64,000 nucleotides of DNA from Malaya genurostris (lineage: Eukaryota; Arthropoda; Insecta; Diptera; Culicidae). The stretch is taken from the NCBI RefSeq assembly GCF_030247185.1, contig NC_080571.1, positions 346,549,879 through 346,613,878 on the forward strand, read 5' to 3'. Made by a program: the position numbers and the translations under genes. The notes below the pieces were generated by a model, which was given only the letters and a program-made list of their open reading frames with translations, had not been told where the DNA came from and made no database searches. Below are positions 21,670 to 33,405 of this stretch, piece by piece (the first letter of the stretch is position 1; each line of letters begins with the position of its first letter).

Positions 21670-22195
21670 TCATTTTAGGAGATGTTCGCATAACATTCAT
21701 TTTCGTCACGTATAATATTCAATTTGACATTTGGAACCATTTTACGTGATTTTTCAAGTGATTCGAATGTGCATTTTTATTTGTGTGTCAAGATAATGAG
21801 CACGCTTACTTGTGGCTCTAAAAACATTCCTACCCAAAATTGAATACAACGGGTATTACGACATTTTGGATAAATATGCTTCTCGAAAAATTTGAGTAGA
21901 TATTACTCCCTTTTGTTATTTGGTTTTAATTGCCGCATAATGTCTACTATATCGATTTTGATTGGTTCTTTTCGGCAAGCATTAACTGAGAGAGACGAAA
22001 GATATAAAAAGAAAAAATGGATAGGTATTCTAGATTGAATCAGTTATAAATTTGGAACGGAAAAGCTAGCGTAGGCAGGCTCATTTAAGCATGATCAGAA
22101 GAAAGAAATGAATTCTATTTTACCTTCTACTTGAGGGGGTCGAACACTAAATTCGAGTCCCCAAGTATGCTCGTGTATTTTTGGTAGTATACCAT
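21670..22195. other. Intergenic, nothing recognised
   Basis: AT-rich, no open frame of note and no recognisable repeat. Confidence 0.4.
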
Positions 22196-22855
22196 TCATT
22201 TGGTAGGATACCATTCTACCGTTGATTTCGAGTAGTGGCAAGAAGTAAGATCTGGACAGAAGACACCAGGATCCTTGTGGCCAAATTTTTCGACTTCAAT
22301 CAATGTATCAGACTGGTTTAACACTTGCCCTTCTTGTACTGTATAATATTGTGGTCTCGGCAAGAATTTGTTATCGAGTTTCACGTAGGTTTCGTCGTCC
22401 ATGATTATGCAGTTCAAATTTCCAGCAAGAATCGTATTGTACAGCTTTCGAACCCTCGGCCTGATCGATTCTTCTTGTTTCGGAATAGGTTTTGGTTGTT
22501 ACTGCTTCCTATAGGTTCGAAGATTCAAACGTTCTTTAGCACGAAGAACATTTGACTTCGAAGTGCCCACTTTTTTGCCACATCCCGAACTGAAACCTCC
22601 TTCTTTTGTTCGAACGCCTTCAGTATATACGTTTATCCAACTGAGGGTTAGCAGGACCTTTTCTTTCGACCCGTTTACGGTTTATCCTCAAAGGTGTTAT
22701 CCTCACCGAACTTCCTGATTGCATTTCACACGGCTTTTTCACTTACTCCTTCCAATTTTTGCTATCTTTCTCAGTGACAGTCCGCGTTCTGTGCACCATT
22801 TGTACACAATTTTTCAACGTTGCTCTGCTTAAAGTTCACGCATTTCAAAAAAAAT
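22196..22855 (-). pseudogene. DD37E (ITmD37E-like) Tc1/mariner transposase remnant 1
   Basis: On the reverse strand, starting near 22850 (an MREL-like start), an HTH region with frameshifts contains KKVGTSKSNVLRAKERL. This is followed by the first catalytic block MDDETYVKLD and the second block FCPDLTSCHY with VEWY after it. The usual spacer between the two blocks is shortened, so an internal deletion occurred, and the element ends before the final E. It is related to the copy at 52.2-52.9 kb, which shares DDETYVK and PDL-SCHY-K. The family is best known from mosquitoes. Confidence 0.75.
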
Positions 22856-22996
22856 ACTAATGAAAACGAATGAACAACTGCACAAGTGGTTAGAGAAGAG
22901 TGTAAACAACAGGACGCAGCCATAAAAATTGTCAGATTCCGAACCATTGCGAAATGGCAGCGGTTTTTGGTTTCGTCCATACTTTCTGGGACAGTC

Positions 22997-23770
<774 letters not shown>

Positions 23771-23779
23771 TGTAAATTG

Positions 23780-24700
23780 AAGCGACGTTTCTCCAGCCAA
23801 CTGAAAGTTTCACAGTATCTGAAAAATATTCATTTTCTAACTGCTTTAAAGTACGCGTGGCATATTTTGGCAACTTGAACGTACAGAACAAGTTCTTAGC
23901 AAACTTTGCTCACTACTGAACAAGGAGCTGCTTTAATATTTGTTTCGTTGCCTCGAGTGAACATTTAGGTATGGACAAATCTCTAAAAACAGGCTGTTTT
24001 GAATGCTATTCATAAGCTTTGAATGCTGCTTAAGCAAAATCATTTTCTTTTTTACGAGCTTTTGGCTACTTGAGCTAAATGCAGATTGTCAATATAACAT
24101 ACTGTGCCTAATGAGCAACTCTAGGAAAGAAACTCTCCAACATTGTGTTATAATTTTTCAATACAAAATTCTGATTAGTGAACATTTCATCTACTTAAAT
24201 ACCGGGTTGCAAGCATCATGTGAAAGAGAAAACGTGACACCCTTATGTCGCATTATAGACTCATGTGTTGAAACTATTGAAGAGTGCATTGATTCAAAGG
24301 ATGAGTTGACAATCTGTGCATTCGCTTCATTTTTACATTAATTTCATTTCATTTCATTACATTTTCGGTGATATTTCTGTGTCGCATTCCATTGATTGTA
24401 GCAGGCCCGTGAGCAGGGAAGGGTGTGGGGTGGTTGTTGGGAGGTTTTAAACCCCCCCCTTCCCCTTGGAAGATTGTTCAATATTAAGCTCCAAGAAAAA
24501 CTTAACTTTTCTTTCAAATTTTCGCGCCAGCCCAACCGTTTGAAACCCCATTCCTCCTTTAAACCCCTCCCCCTTGAACCCTTTCTTGAACTCCCCCTTG
24601 AACGATTCCTGCGCACGGGCCTGGATTGTAGGTTAAGTAATCAATAAAATAATGAAGAGAAACGTTAGCTACATAGTCGTTTGATAATTCTAATTAAAAA
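23780..24700 (+). repeat. Dispersed repeat R3, copy 1 (interrupted by a MITE)
   Basis: Matches the reverse complement of 57240-57830 over several blocks: GTACGCGTGG, ggcaacttgaacgtacagaa, caacattgtgtta, and, beyond the MITE, agagaaacgtta and tagtcgtt. The repeat is diverged and shows no coding capacity. The MITE at 24402-24623 splits it, whereas the 57-kb copy is uninterrupted. Confidence 0.7.
24402..24623. mobile_element. hAT-type MITE, 222 bp
   Basis: Inverted ends CAGGCCCGTG (24402-24411) and CACGGGCCTG (24614-24623) are flanked by the 8-bp duplication GATTGTAG (24394-24401 and 24624-24631). The interior is C-rich on one side and G-rich on the other. The single GATTGTAG at about 57321 (as the reverse complement) in repeat R3 copy 2 gives the empty site. 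Confidence 0.9.
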
Positions 24701-25505
24701 TCACTTAGAAGTTATCTGAAAAAATATACTATTTTTCTTTGTAGCTTTTCATATAACTTCTACGTGCGAATCACCTAGATTTATAAAAGGTGAACCTGAT
24801 CACATTCATTGGAACGATCACATATACTAAAATACTAATAAGCGTTACTGGTCCTTCCAATGTTGTTTAAGTGAAATGGTAATGAAAGTTATTCAAGTTA
24901 TTGGATAGATACTGATAATAAACAATATGTGATATGATATTAATTTTCTTTGAAGTTGGTTTGCAATTTTCAAATTCCGTTCATAGAAATTAACTTTAAT
25001 CAGAAGAGTTGAAAATAAAGCGAAAATACTAGGACGTTCTGGCTTAAATACTAGTTATCTATCCTATACAGCATATGACCAAATAATTGCAAGTCGCTCG
25101 CAACACCAATTGGCGTTAGTCTGAATCGAATAGGGCTGAAAGTCGTCGTATGCAAACGTTATTCAGGAATTGCAAACTCCAGAATCTGGAGTTGTCGAGA
25201 GATTTAACATTTTTATCGATCATACCTTCTTATATTGCCAGGGACGGATTTGAACAAATCTAAATAAACATTACTGTTTTTTCAAATGTGAAAAGCGCTT
25301 ACCATTTATTGGACTCATCAGATAAAATTCATTGATTCATATATGTGTTAGTTGTATAATATTGATTAATAAATATTATAGGGGTATTAACATGAAAGTT
25401 ATGTGCTTTGGACTTAATTTTCATTGAAAACACATGATATGAATCGGCTTGTTATCAAATCGGGCTCATGCGATTTTTTTTAAATAAATATTATAGGATT
25501 TCTTG
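24700..25505. other. Intergenic, nothing recognised
   Basis: AT-rich without notable open frames. No repeat match was found within the window. Confidence 0.35.
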
Positions 25506-25885
25506 TTTCAGTGCAGAGCCGGTGAAACATGTTAAGCCCAGGTGGGTAATTTTTCGTACCAGGTAGAACGACCCACTATTTTGAAGTATTATTTAGTCGA
25601 TTTTTAAATAATATTTTGTTTCGATATAACTTTGCATGAGATGCGTAAATTCGAAACTTGAAGCGTTTACGTTATTTTGTTGTAAAACAAAATTGCGCAT
25701 GTAAGTGTTAAATACAATATCAAACTACAAAATTTCTGCCAATATTTGTTTGGAATATTAAGTCAACAGTTCTTTAGGTTCCGTAAAAATTCATTTGTGT
25801 TTGCAAATTTTCGAAATTATTTCTTTGAGAATTTTGGTTACCCTGATCGTTCAGTTGATTTGGGTTTATGGTGAAAGATGTCTCG

Positions 25886-26106
25886 CATGAATCGAAAGCA
25901 ATGTCTTGGCATTACATTCCTTCTGTGGAATTTGGCTTTTCTGTTTCAACAGACTTCGCAGCCGATTCGTAGCGTACAGAATCATTTTTTGGCTAGTACT
26001 ACGATCCTACTGACACTATGAATCATTCCAGGTCGGGACTCGAACATATGACAACTGGCTTATAAGACCAGCGCCGTATGCATTGAACCGCAAACCCGGG
26101 CGAATC
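25886..26106 (-). mobile_element. tRNA-derived SINE
   Basis: Read in reverse, the head resembles a tRNA gene with a B box (gttcgagtcccg, complement of about 26030-26043), preceded by a stem-loop-like stretch. The body continues gtcagtaggatcgtag and gctgcgaagtctgttgaaac, then gccaaattcca, and ends near 25886. A related short piece lies at about 33590-33610 (gtcagtaggatcgtag). The tRNA parent is not identifiable. Confidence 0.6.
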
Positions 26107-26147
26107 GAACGGCGCACAAATCCAACCGCTGATGTGCATAGCACATT

Positions 26148-27144
26148 GCTAAAAAAGTCCCGGAACCGACTGAGATGACGTTTGTAATGTCAAACTATCA
26201 TCATCGTTCAGAACGTCAATCGCACCACAAACACTAAACTTACCGACATATAAGTGATGTTACTTTTTGATTTGCGAAAACTTAAAAATAACGAATTCCG
26301 TTTATTGATAAAACATTACTTCCTATAAGGAAAAACCGAGTAAGTCCAGCAATGGTTTAAGAAGTGTTGTCCGCACTCAGATTAAAAACAAAAATTTGTG
26401 GGATTCTGATTTTAACGTGACCAAATTAAGCAGTCATCCGGAAAAAAATGTGAGCAAGTTTTGATAATCGTTATGAATGGACACAAAATCAAAGTCCGAC
26501 TGAACTGAAAGTGCTTTTGTATGCGAAAATCTGGGCATGAAAAAATCTTTTCCAAATAGGGGCCTCGTTCGCTCACAATCTGTCAAAAGCAACAATCCAG
26601 AGAGCTGGTCGGCATTGTTTAGACGCAATAAAAAGGATTTCTTGCGTTGGTATGAAGCAGTGGACAAAATATGGATCTATCTTTATTCTCCGGAGTTGTT
26701 TCAACATTTAGACGGGGAAAACGCAACAGGTAGCTGCAACAAGTATGGCGTCAGTTTTTAGATGCTCGAGATATAATTAACGTCGACTATCTTGAAAAGG
26801 AAGTACCAACAAAAGTTTTTAGTAATTAATGCGTTAGGAGTTATTAATGCGTTTGAAGCATGGAATCATGAAAAACGGCCTCATATGAAGCAGAAAAAAT
26901 CATCATTATCCAAGACAATGCACCGTGCCACAAGTCAATGAAAATAATGGCCAAATTGAACGTATTGGACACAAATCTGTTTCTTCACCCACCATATTCT
27001 CATCAACCTAGCCCCCAGCGACTACTTTTCATTTGATGATGGACAAATCATTCTATAAGAATGATATGAAAAATTTAGACAATAAATAAAGAAATTTTGC
27101 TCAAGAAATGTTGTTTTCCTAGTTAGTTCCTGGACTTTTTGAAC
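26148..27144 (+). pseudogene. Decayed mariner transposase and element
   Basis: Imperfect inverted ends (aaaaagtcccggaaccgact at about 26154; its partner agttcctggactttttgaac at 27125-27144) flank a broken mariner frame. The motif before the first catalytic D (AVDKIW where intact copies have MDETW) retains D but is otherwise altered. The second block QDNAPCHKSMK survives at about 26910. The third block reads YSHQPS-like sequence instead of YSPDLAPSD. The TA duplication is not clear. It is far more decayed than the 5.1-kb mariner and lies within the 25.5-28.4 kb hAT-like element. Confidence 0.75.
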
Positions 27145-27479
27145 GATGTGGAAGCAATCTTCTCTACGGCAGTATCGAATCGCACAGAGTGCAAGTCGAT
27201 TCGACACTGAATTTGGTTTTCTATTAGTAATTTTCACAAATGCGAACGCACTCATTGAAGAGCAGAAATCATATGGAAACCGTGAACTTATGTATACGAA
27301 ACCGTAATATCAGTTAGAGGAATGACAATGGTTTGAAAAACAGGGAGAATTAGACATTATTCGTGGTTGAGTTGTAGATGTTCAAAACCTAACCACTGGC
27401 TACATGGTTTTACTTCTATATTTTGAATTTGTACCCCGGTATAGAAAACAAAGACGCAATCCTACGTCAAAAGATTTTG

Positions 27480-28190
27480 AGTGATTTCATTTATGTGAAG
27501 ATAAAGAATGGAATGGTGAGACGTGACAAGGTTGATTTTAGCAAGCAGAAATCATTTACTAACTTAACTATCGCAAGAGGAGTTGATCTTAAGCATCTCA
27601 TCAATGCAAATCGCTCGAGTCTCTGGTATGCCGGAAATTACTGATAAAGGTCTTTTACCACATACTATCCGAACCGACAAAATAATAGTTATCAGAAGTT
27701 GTTACTTTCTACTTGCGGCTGCATTCTCGTACACAATTAATTCTTCACTATCTCTAATAGTAAAATAGCATGATGGGTTTCCATCAGGTAGCGGTGAGTG
27801 CAGCGCTACTGAATACCGCTTACAACCTAGGCTAAACAGCCAGCCGGCTGTGACTCTGGGGGCATATACAATAGTTCGAACAAACCTTTTATTCTGATGT
27901 TCAACTAGCTGTATAGAGATTGAGAAAAATATCCATACAGTGAAGAACTCAATGTGTATAAGAATGCTGTCGCAATTAGAAACTGACAACTTCTGGTAAC
28001 TTTTCCTTTACCGGTTCGTATAGTAAATGGTAAAAGACCTTTTTCGGTACTTTCCGGCATACCAGAGACTCGAGTGATTTGCATTGATGAGATGCTTAAA
28101 CTCGACCCCTTTGGTTGACGGTAAAAGTCAAGTCACTGAAATATTTCTGCTTGCTCAACCTTTTTGTTGTATATCTTCACATCCTTGCTC
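27480..28190. repeat. Large inverted repeat, arms about 200 bp, loop about 310 bp
   Basis: The arm around 27572-27690 is the reverse complement of 28000-28118 with few mismatches. It includes gcatctcatcaatgcaaatc, ctcgagtctctggtatgccg and aaaggtcttttacca. Weaker pairing extends outwards to about 27480 and 28190. A transcript could form a long hairpin. Confidence 0.75.
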
Positions 28191-28388
28191 TACCTTGAGT
28201 ATTAGCATTTTTAATTCTGATTTTATTTATTATTCTCAGTTACAATAAAACTATTTTTATTGTTATGATACTAATATTACTATTATTTTTCGTTAGAAAC
28301 TTCAGGTGGGTAGTTACCCACGTTTGGAATTTTCGGGTGGGTAGTACTACCCACCGTATCCACCTCTTTCACCGGCCCTGTTTCAGTG

Positions 28389-28613
28389 TAGGCCTGGGTT
28401 CGAAGTATAATGAAGAAGGAGTTCCGAGAATAATCGCTCGTGCTTCTAAGGTGCTTACTATAACCGAACAAAAGTACCCGTAAACGCAAAATGAAGCACT
28501 AACAGTGGTATGGGCTGAAGAAAAATGTTCATACTACTTGCTGTCTAAAAGCTTGCGGATGCAATTTTCAATTCTAATCACAGACTGGAACCCATTTGTC
28601 GGTAAGAAGTCAT
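28389..28613 (+). pseudogene. Ty3/gypsy RNase H fragment
   Basis: In one frame with a single stop, the segment reads IIARASKVLTITEQKYP, then QNEALTVVWAEEKCSYYLL, then ILITDWNPF. This follows the gypsy RNase H pattern (ASR-LT--E--Y----EALA-VWA-E---YL; final TD--P). Only this part of pol is present. The 25.5-28.4 kb hAT-like element lies directly upstream, so the insertion abuts it. Confidence 0.65.
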
Positions 28614-28639
28614 AGTTCGGTATAGAAGTTCCATTAGAA

Positions 28640-31522
28640 TTATTGATATTCATTTATTTATTTCGTCAAGCAAATGTAGACTACATATAAATTGTTTACA
28701 ATGTTCACTTACATACTACGCATTATTTCTATGACAAAGCTGAGATTTGATTTGATTTTTTGACATAGTCAAGATGTTCGCAGTATTGATTGTAATGGCG
28801 CATTATTCGATTGACTGGACTGTATTTTGCATAATTTGTTCTAGTGTTTCTTTCTAAAAATAATTTCCTGGTTCGTAATTGACGGCTAGGTGTATAAAAA
28901 TTTAGTTGCGATAATAAAGAAGGTGATTGAATGCGTTGAGAAATAATGTCGCTGATAAAATAAAGCATTGCAAGTTCGCGGCGTTCTTTAAGTGTTTGAA
29001 TATTGATGAGCATGCAGCGTGCTTCATATGATGGTAGAGGAAATGCTGTCCAGTTTAATTTACGAAGTGCATATAAAAGAAATTGTTTTTGAATAGATTC
29101 AATGCGTTCTTCGTGAATAATATTATGTGGATTCCATACTTGACTGCAATGTTTCAAAATAGGTCTGACATATGCAGTGTATAATAATTTAATTGTGTAT
29201 GGGTCCTGAAAGTTATGACTGAAGCGTTTAATAAAGCCCAGCATGCTATTAGCTTTATTGATTATGGTATTGTAGTGTTCCACAAAAGTGAGCTTGGAGT
29301 CTAAGATTACGTCTAAATCTCTTACAATTTTACATTTTTCTACAAGTTGATTTCCTAGATGTATGTTCGTAGATATAGTTTCATTTTTCCTACTGAAAGT
29401 TATTGAGTTACATTTTTTTTACATTGAGTTGGAGTAGACTTTTGCAGCACCAAATGTGGAATAGATTGATTTCGTTCTGGAATATTACAGCGTCGTTGAT
29501 ATTTTTAATTTCCAATAAGAGTTTCATGTCGTCTGCATATATAAGCATTTTCAGATTTTTGAGTATGAAGGAAATGTCGTTTATATGTAAAATGAAAAGG
29601 AGAGGCCCTAAGTGAGAACCCTGAGGTACGCCAGAAGTTACATTAATTGGTTCAGACAGAATGTTTTGGAAGCGGACTACCTGTACACGATTCGTTAAGT
29701 ATGATTTGAGTCATTCCAGAAGAGTATGTTTTATGCCATATTTTTGTAGTTTGTGTAGAAGTAAAGGTATGTCAATACGGTCGAAGGCTTTGCTAAAGTC
29801 AGTGTAAAGAGTTTCTACGTAGTTTCCGGCGTCCATTGCATTCAGAGTGAATGTCATAAATTCTAAGAGATTTGTTGTAGGCCTTAAAAAATGCCATGTT
29901 GTTTGTTTGTTATTACATTTTTAAGTTGAGGAAAAGGTTTTTGGTTTACAATTTTTTCAAATAATTTTGGAATGCATGAGATAATGGCTATTCCACGGTA
30001 GTTCCGAATGTTAGATTTTGCACCAGATTTAAATATTGGTACAAGAAAGGAAGATTTCCATGCTTTAAGAAAAGTACATTTATTAAGAAATAAGTTAAAA
30101 AGTAGCTGTAGTGGTAGTGTGAGTTCTTCAGCTAGATTTTTTAAGAATATTGGTTGTATACTGTCAGGTCCAGGCCCTTTTGAGGCGTCTAAGTTTTTCA
30201 GTGCTGTCGAAATGTCATATTCTGATAGATAGTTTACAGAAATGGAGTTGGAAAATTCAGGTATGAAAGAGAAGTATTCACGGTCACGATCAGTTTCTGA
30301 ATAAGATGTATATACTTCTTGGAAAAAAAATTGCAAATTGATTGCAGATTTCTGTACTATTTTGCCCTACATGTTCGTCGAGGTGCATTTGAGATGGAAA
30401 ATTGTTGCTTTTTAGTTTAGTTTTTGTGTAGTTAAAAAAGTTCTTAGGGCAAGCCTTCGTGTGCTGTGTTAATGGCTATTTTGAGCTGATTGCATAGATT
30501 TAAGTAATTTTGAAGATGAGCGTCACTTTTTTCTTGTTTGTAAGTTTTGTGTGCTTTTTGTTTCCTATTTTTCAAATGTTTTAGTTGTGAATTGAACCAT
30601 ACAGGTAATTTGCTGTTATGATTTTTTCTTCTTCTTTTCATGGGCAAAGTTTTGGCTAATATTTTGTTTATAATGTGATAGAATTTGTTTACTTCGAAGT
30701 CAACATTTCCTTCTGTACTCGGTATGTTCCGCCAATTTATTATACTTAGTCTACACTTGACTTCTTCAAAGTCAATTTTATTGCATTCCGGCACTTCCTC
30801 ATATTCCAAGTCGTAGGGAAGGGATGCATTGTGTGAAAACAATGAATATTCAATTGCGGTGTGAAATGCTTCATTTTTCCATAATGGGAGGTTTGATGCA
30901 CTTACACAAAAGTCTTCTGTGCAACTTGTGAAAAGAAGATCTAAATATGAATTTTGTCGATTTTTTACGGAGTTTACTTGATGTAGGCCAAAATTAGAAA
31001 TTTTGTCGAAAAAGTAGTGCAATGTTGCGTTTTCTCCTACGACTGGAAGTAAGATTGATTCATTTTCAATGTCAGAAATGAAGTCCGCATTACGTTGATT
31101 GAAGTCGCCAAAAATATGAAGCTTTACTTCAGGTTCCATATTCGAAATAATTGTGTCTAAAGATTGAAAGAATAGTTCAAAAGAGTAAATATGTTCTTCT
31201 CCCAATATTGAGACTTTGGCCCATACATGCTCCAATTCTTTATATTTAGGAGTAATAATTTCTTCAGAAGTAAAGCAAGAGTTAATGGCTATAGGGACTC
31301 CACCTCCAGATTTTTTCTGACAGAGAGATAAATTTCGGTCGTGCCGAAATACGTTAAAATTATTTCCAAATCCTTCTTCGCTGCTTTCAGTTCATCCCAG
31401 CTGCTTTCAGTTCCAAGGATTACGTCGAAAGAGGAGGTTATTAAATTTTGATGAATTTCTTTCATTTTGGCCGGGCTTTTCATGCGGTTGAAACTTTGGC
31501 AATATACCAAAATTTCAGTCAC
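28640..31522 (-). pseudogene. Non-LTR retrotransposon ORF2 (CR1/jockey group): endonuclease and reverse transcriptase
   Basis: On the reverse strand, an endonuclease starts at about 31522 (MTEILVYCQSFNRMKS). It continues at 30444-31235 with GDFNQRN and a C-terminal linker. The reverse transcriptase spans about 30336-28729. Its motifs include SKGPGPDSIQP, YRGIAIISCIPKLFEKI and SGVPQGSHLGPLLF, and the catalytic YADD at about 29540. The C-terminal thumb lies at 28729-29283. Several frameshifts and stops separate these pieces. The 3' end (left) reads aaataaataaatgaat, typical of a CR1-like short A-rich tail. It is inactive. Confidence 0.8.
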
Positions 31523-31574
31523 ATTTTGTCTATGAAGCGAAGAAGTTTTTGAGAATTCTGGAATACTTACATTA

Positions 31575-31910
31575 CTAATTCCTGTTTCTATTCAAAAAAA
31601 ATTTCAAAGATTTCCCATAAGAGTCCAGGTCGGCCAGCGCTTCCTTAGGTTTCATTCCATATTCCTGATGTACTTCGATGAAGATTCGTAGGAGGTGGTC
31701 AGGTGTTGTTGGAAGGCCTTCTGATGCTAATAGCATTTTTATACTAGTTGGTGTCATACCCTCGATGCATACTGTAGGTTGTTGATTTTTCATGTATGAC
31801 AAATACAGACGGACGACGTGCATTATTTTCGGGTCACGAAGTCTTGCTTTCAAGAAGACTTCGTGACCCGAAAACAATGCACGTCGTCCGTCTGTATTTG
31901 TCATACATGA
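31575..31910 (-). pseudogene. Upstream ORF of the same element, ending in a palindromic junction
   Basis: A reverse-strand frame of about 100 codons (to about 31845) ends shortly before ORF2. It reads IMHVVRLYLSYMKN, MLLASEGLPTTPDH and EVHQEYGMKPKEALADLDSYGK, and looks like the end of ORF1. I could not assign a domain. At 31845 the sequence folds back on itself (see the palindrome entry), so the 5' part of ORF1 is missing. Confidence 0.5.
31790..31910. repeat. Near-perfect palindrome, 56-bp arms, 9-bp spacer
   Basis: 31790-31845 and 31855-31910 are reverse complements with one mismatch (ATTATTTTC against ATTGTTTTC in the same orientation), separated by gctttcaag. Coding sequence of the non-LTR element therefore reads on both strands. 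Beyond 31910 the + strand copy diverges from the - strand element at codon SYMK. Confidence 0.95.
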
Positions 31911-31989
31911 AAGTGAAAGAAGCATGTCAGTTTTGTTCGTATTTACGTCCTCAAGTTATGTCTTCAACATTACCCACCCGCCTCTTTTG

Positions 31990-32950
31990 ACAACCCGCTC
32001 TCGTTCTTCATGAATCACATCAATTATTAGAGATCATCTTTTCCAGGAGTGTTAAATGATCGAAACACTTAAAGTTCAGAAAAGGTCGAATCACTTATTG
32101 CAAATGTGGTCAAGGAAAATTCGACTTGATCCGTCTCATCCGTTTACCGTCGAAAAACTTTTCAAACTAGAAAAATACTCGGTAGAGAATGTACGATTTT
32201 AGGAGGTTACAGTGATTACTGATAAGAAAACTTTATCTAAAAACTGCATTGAATCTGTCAAACTTTTAAAATCGAACTTTTACAAACCGCGCGCGTGTGT
32301 GTGTGCGTGGTGTGTTGTGAATTGCGATGCACAGCTTGCTGCGATGAAAGCTTAAAAATCCAGGTTGAAATAAATGACATATCGCATGCGTGTGCAGAAA
32401 TTCAAAATCGTGTATAGTTTTCCAGTCTTTCTGTTTTACTCAAATTAGAACTGAATTGTGTATTAAGATACAGATTCAGGAACATTATCTGCAAAAAAAA
32501 TTTTAATTGGGCAGAACTTTCTTGTAAAGTAAAACCAATCATTCGTTTGGTGTAACGTTTTGTGAAATATTTCATTGACGCTTTTTAATTGAAAAGTTTC
32601 ACAGTTGTTTCGAACGAACTTGCATCAAATCTTTAATGCAAGCCATTCCAGTCAGCGTCGAATGCAACGGGAATTCAATTTTAAATTAATTTAGAGTTTT
32701 TCCATTTGGTAAAGTAAATGTCAGTAAAGTATTGTACAGCTAAAATGGGTTGGACGCAAAAATAAATATGCCTGAAGAGGATTGCTTTGGTGCATGTGCT
32801 GCTCGAATTTCGTTGCCACTTGTTTCCATCTAAGGTAAATGTACATAACCTAGGTAAATGTAGCAAGACTTGGGTAGTCCGAGGAAACGAGGTGGTTGCA
32901 GGTTTGTTTGTATTCAACAGGGCCGGTTTAGATTATACGATGCAGATGAC
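31990..32950. other. Intergenic, nothing recognised
   Basis: AT-rich with a GCGCGTGTGTGTG stretch near 32290. No gene evidence. Confidence 0.4.
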
Positions 32951-32960
32951 GCAAACCATT

Positions 32961-33405
32961 TAGGGTAAAGTGTTATAATATGCCCCCCTTAAGAAAACAT
33001 TGAGATATTTCCAAGTGTATTGATATATTTTCTTCGAGAATGTAAGTATTTCATTGCAATACGGATGAGGTACATAATTTTTAATGACTCCAATAGAAAA
33101 GATGAGAATTGATTGATATAAACACATTTTCCAAAACGGCCACATTATTAGTTTTTTTCGCTCGCCTCAGACATAATGCCCCAGCAGCCGTAAAATATGT
33201 CTCACAACAAATCAGTGGCATGACACACGACAAAAGACATTTTATCCCACAACAATGATGCATTATACTTCTTGAAATGTCCATAAAGTTACTGTTTTGA
33301 GATAATCAGTATGTCAAAGAAATGGCGGATAAAACATCTATTTAGTCGAAGCAAAACCTTACATCGAAAAGCTGCCAAATGAAATTTTTAGTTTTTTCAT
33401 ATTTT
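32961..33405 (+). repeat. Dispersed repeat R1, copy 2
   Basis: Starts tagggtaaagtgttataata, as in copy 1 at 3588, and continues with the shared blocks catgtatgt/atttc-tgcaatacg, tgccccagcagccgt and gacaaaagacatt, ending with aaaccttacatcgaaaagct. The 61- and 67-codon reverse frames inside are relics at most. Confidence 0.6.

Larger units (their letters stand above)
25514..28380. mobile_element. hAT-like element, 2.9 kb, non-autonomous, carrying other elements
   Basis: The ends CAGAGCCGGTGAAA (25514-25527) and TTTCACCGGCCCTG (28367-28380) are inverted repeats with one mismatch. They are flanked by the 8-bp duplication TTTCAGTG (25506-25513 and 28381-28388). Both ends carry GGTGGGTA-type subterminal words. 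No hAT transposase was recognised. The interior contains a SINE, a mariner remnant and a long inverted repeat. Confidence 0.85.

Noticed and set aside
24003..24341. 112-codon frame as a gene
   Set aside because: It lies in repeat R3, and the second copy at 57.3-57.8 kb does not keep the frame.
26030..26106. tRNA gene
   Set aside because: The B box fits, but no acceptor stem closes and a SINE body follows on the reverse strand, so it is a tRNA-derived SINE.
31796..31990. Separate + strand gene sharing a peptide with the reverse frame
   Set aside because: It is the second arm of the palindrome; the shared peptide comes from the 56-bp inverted duplication.
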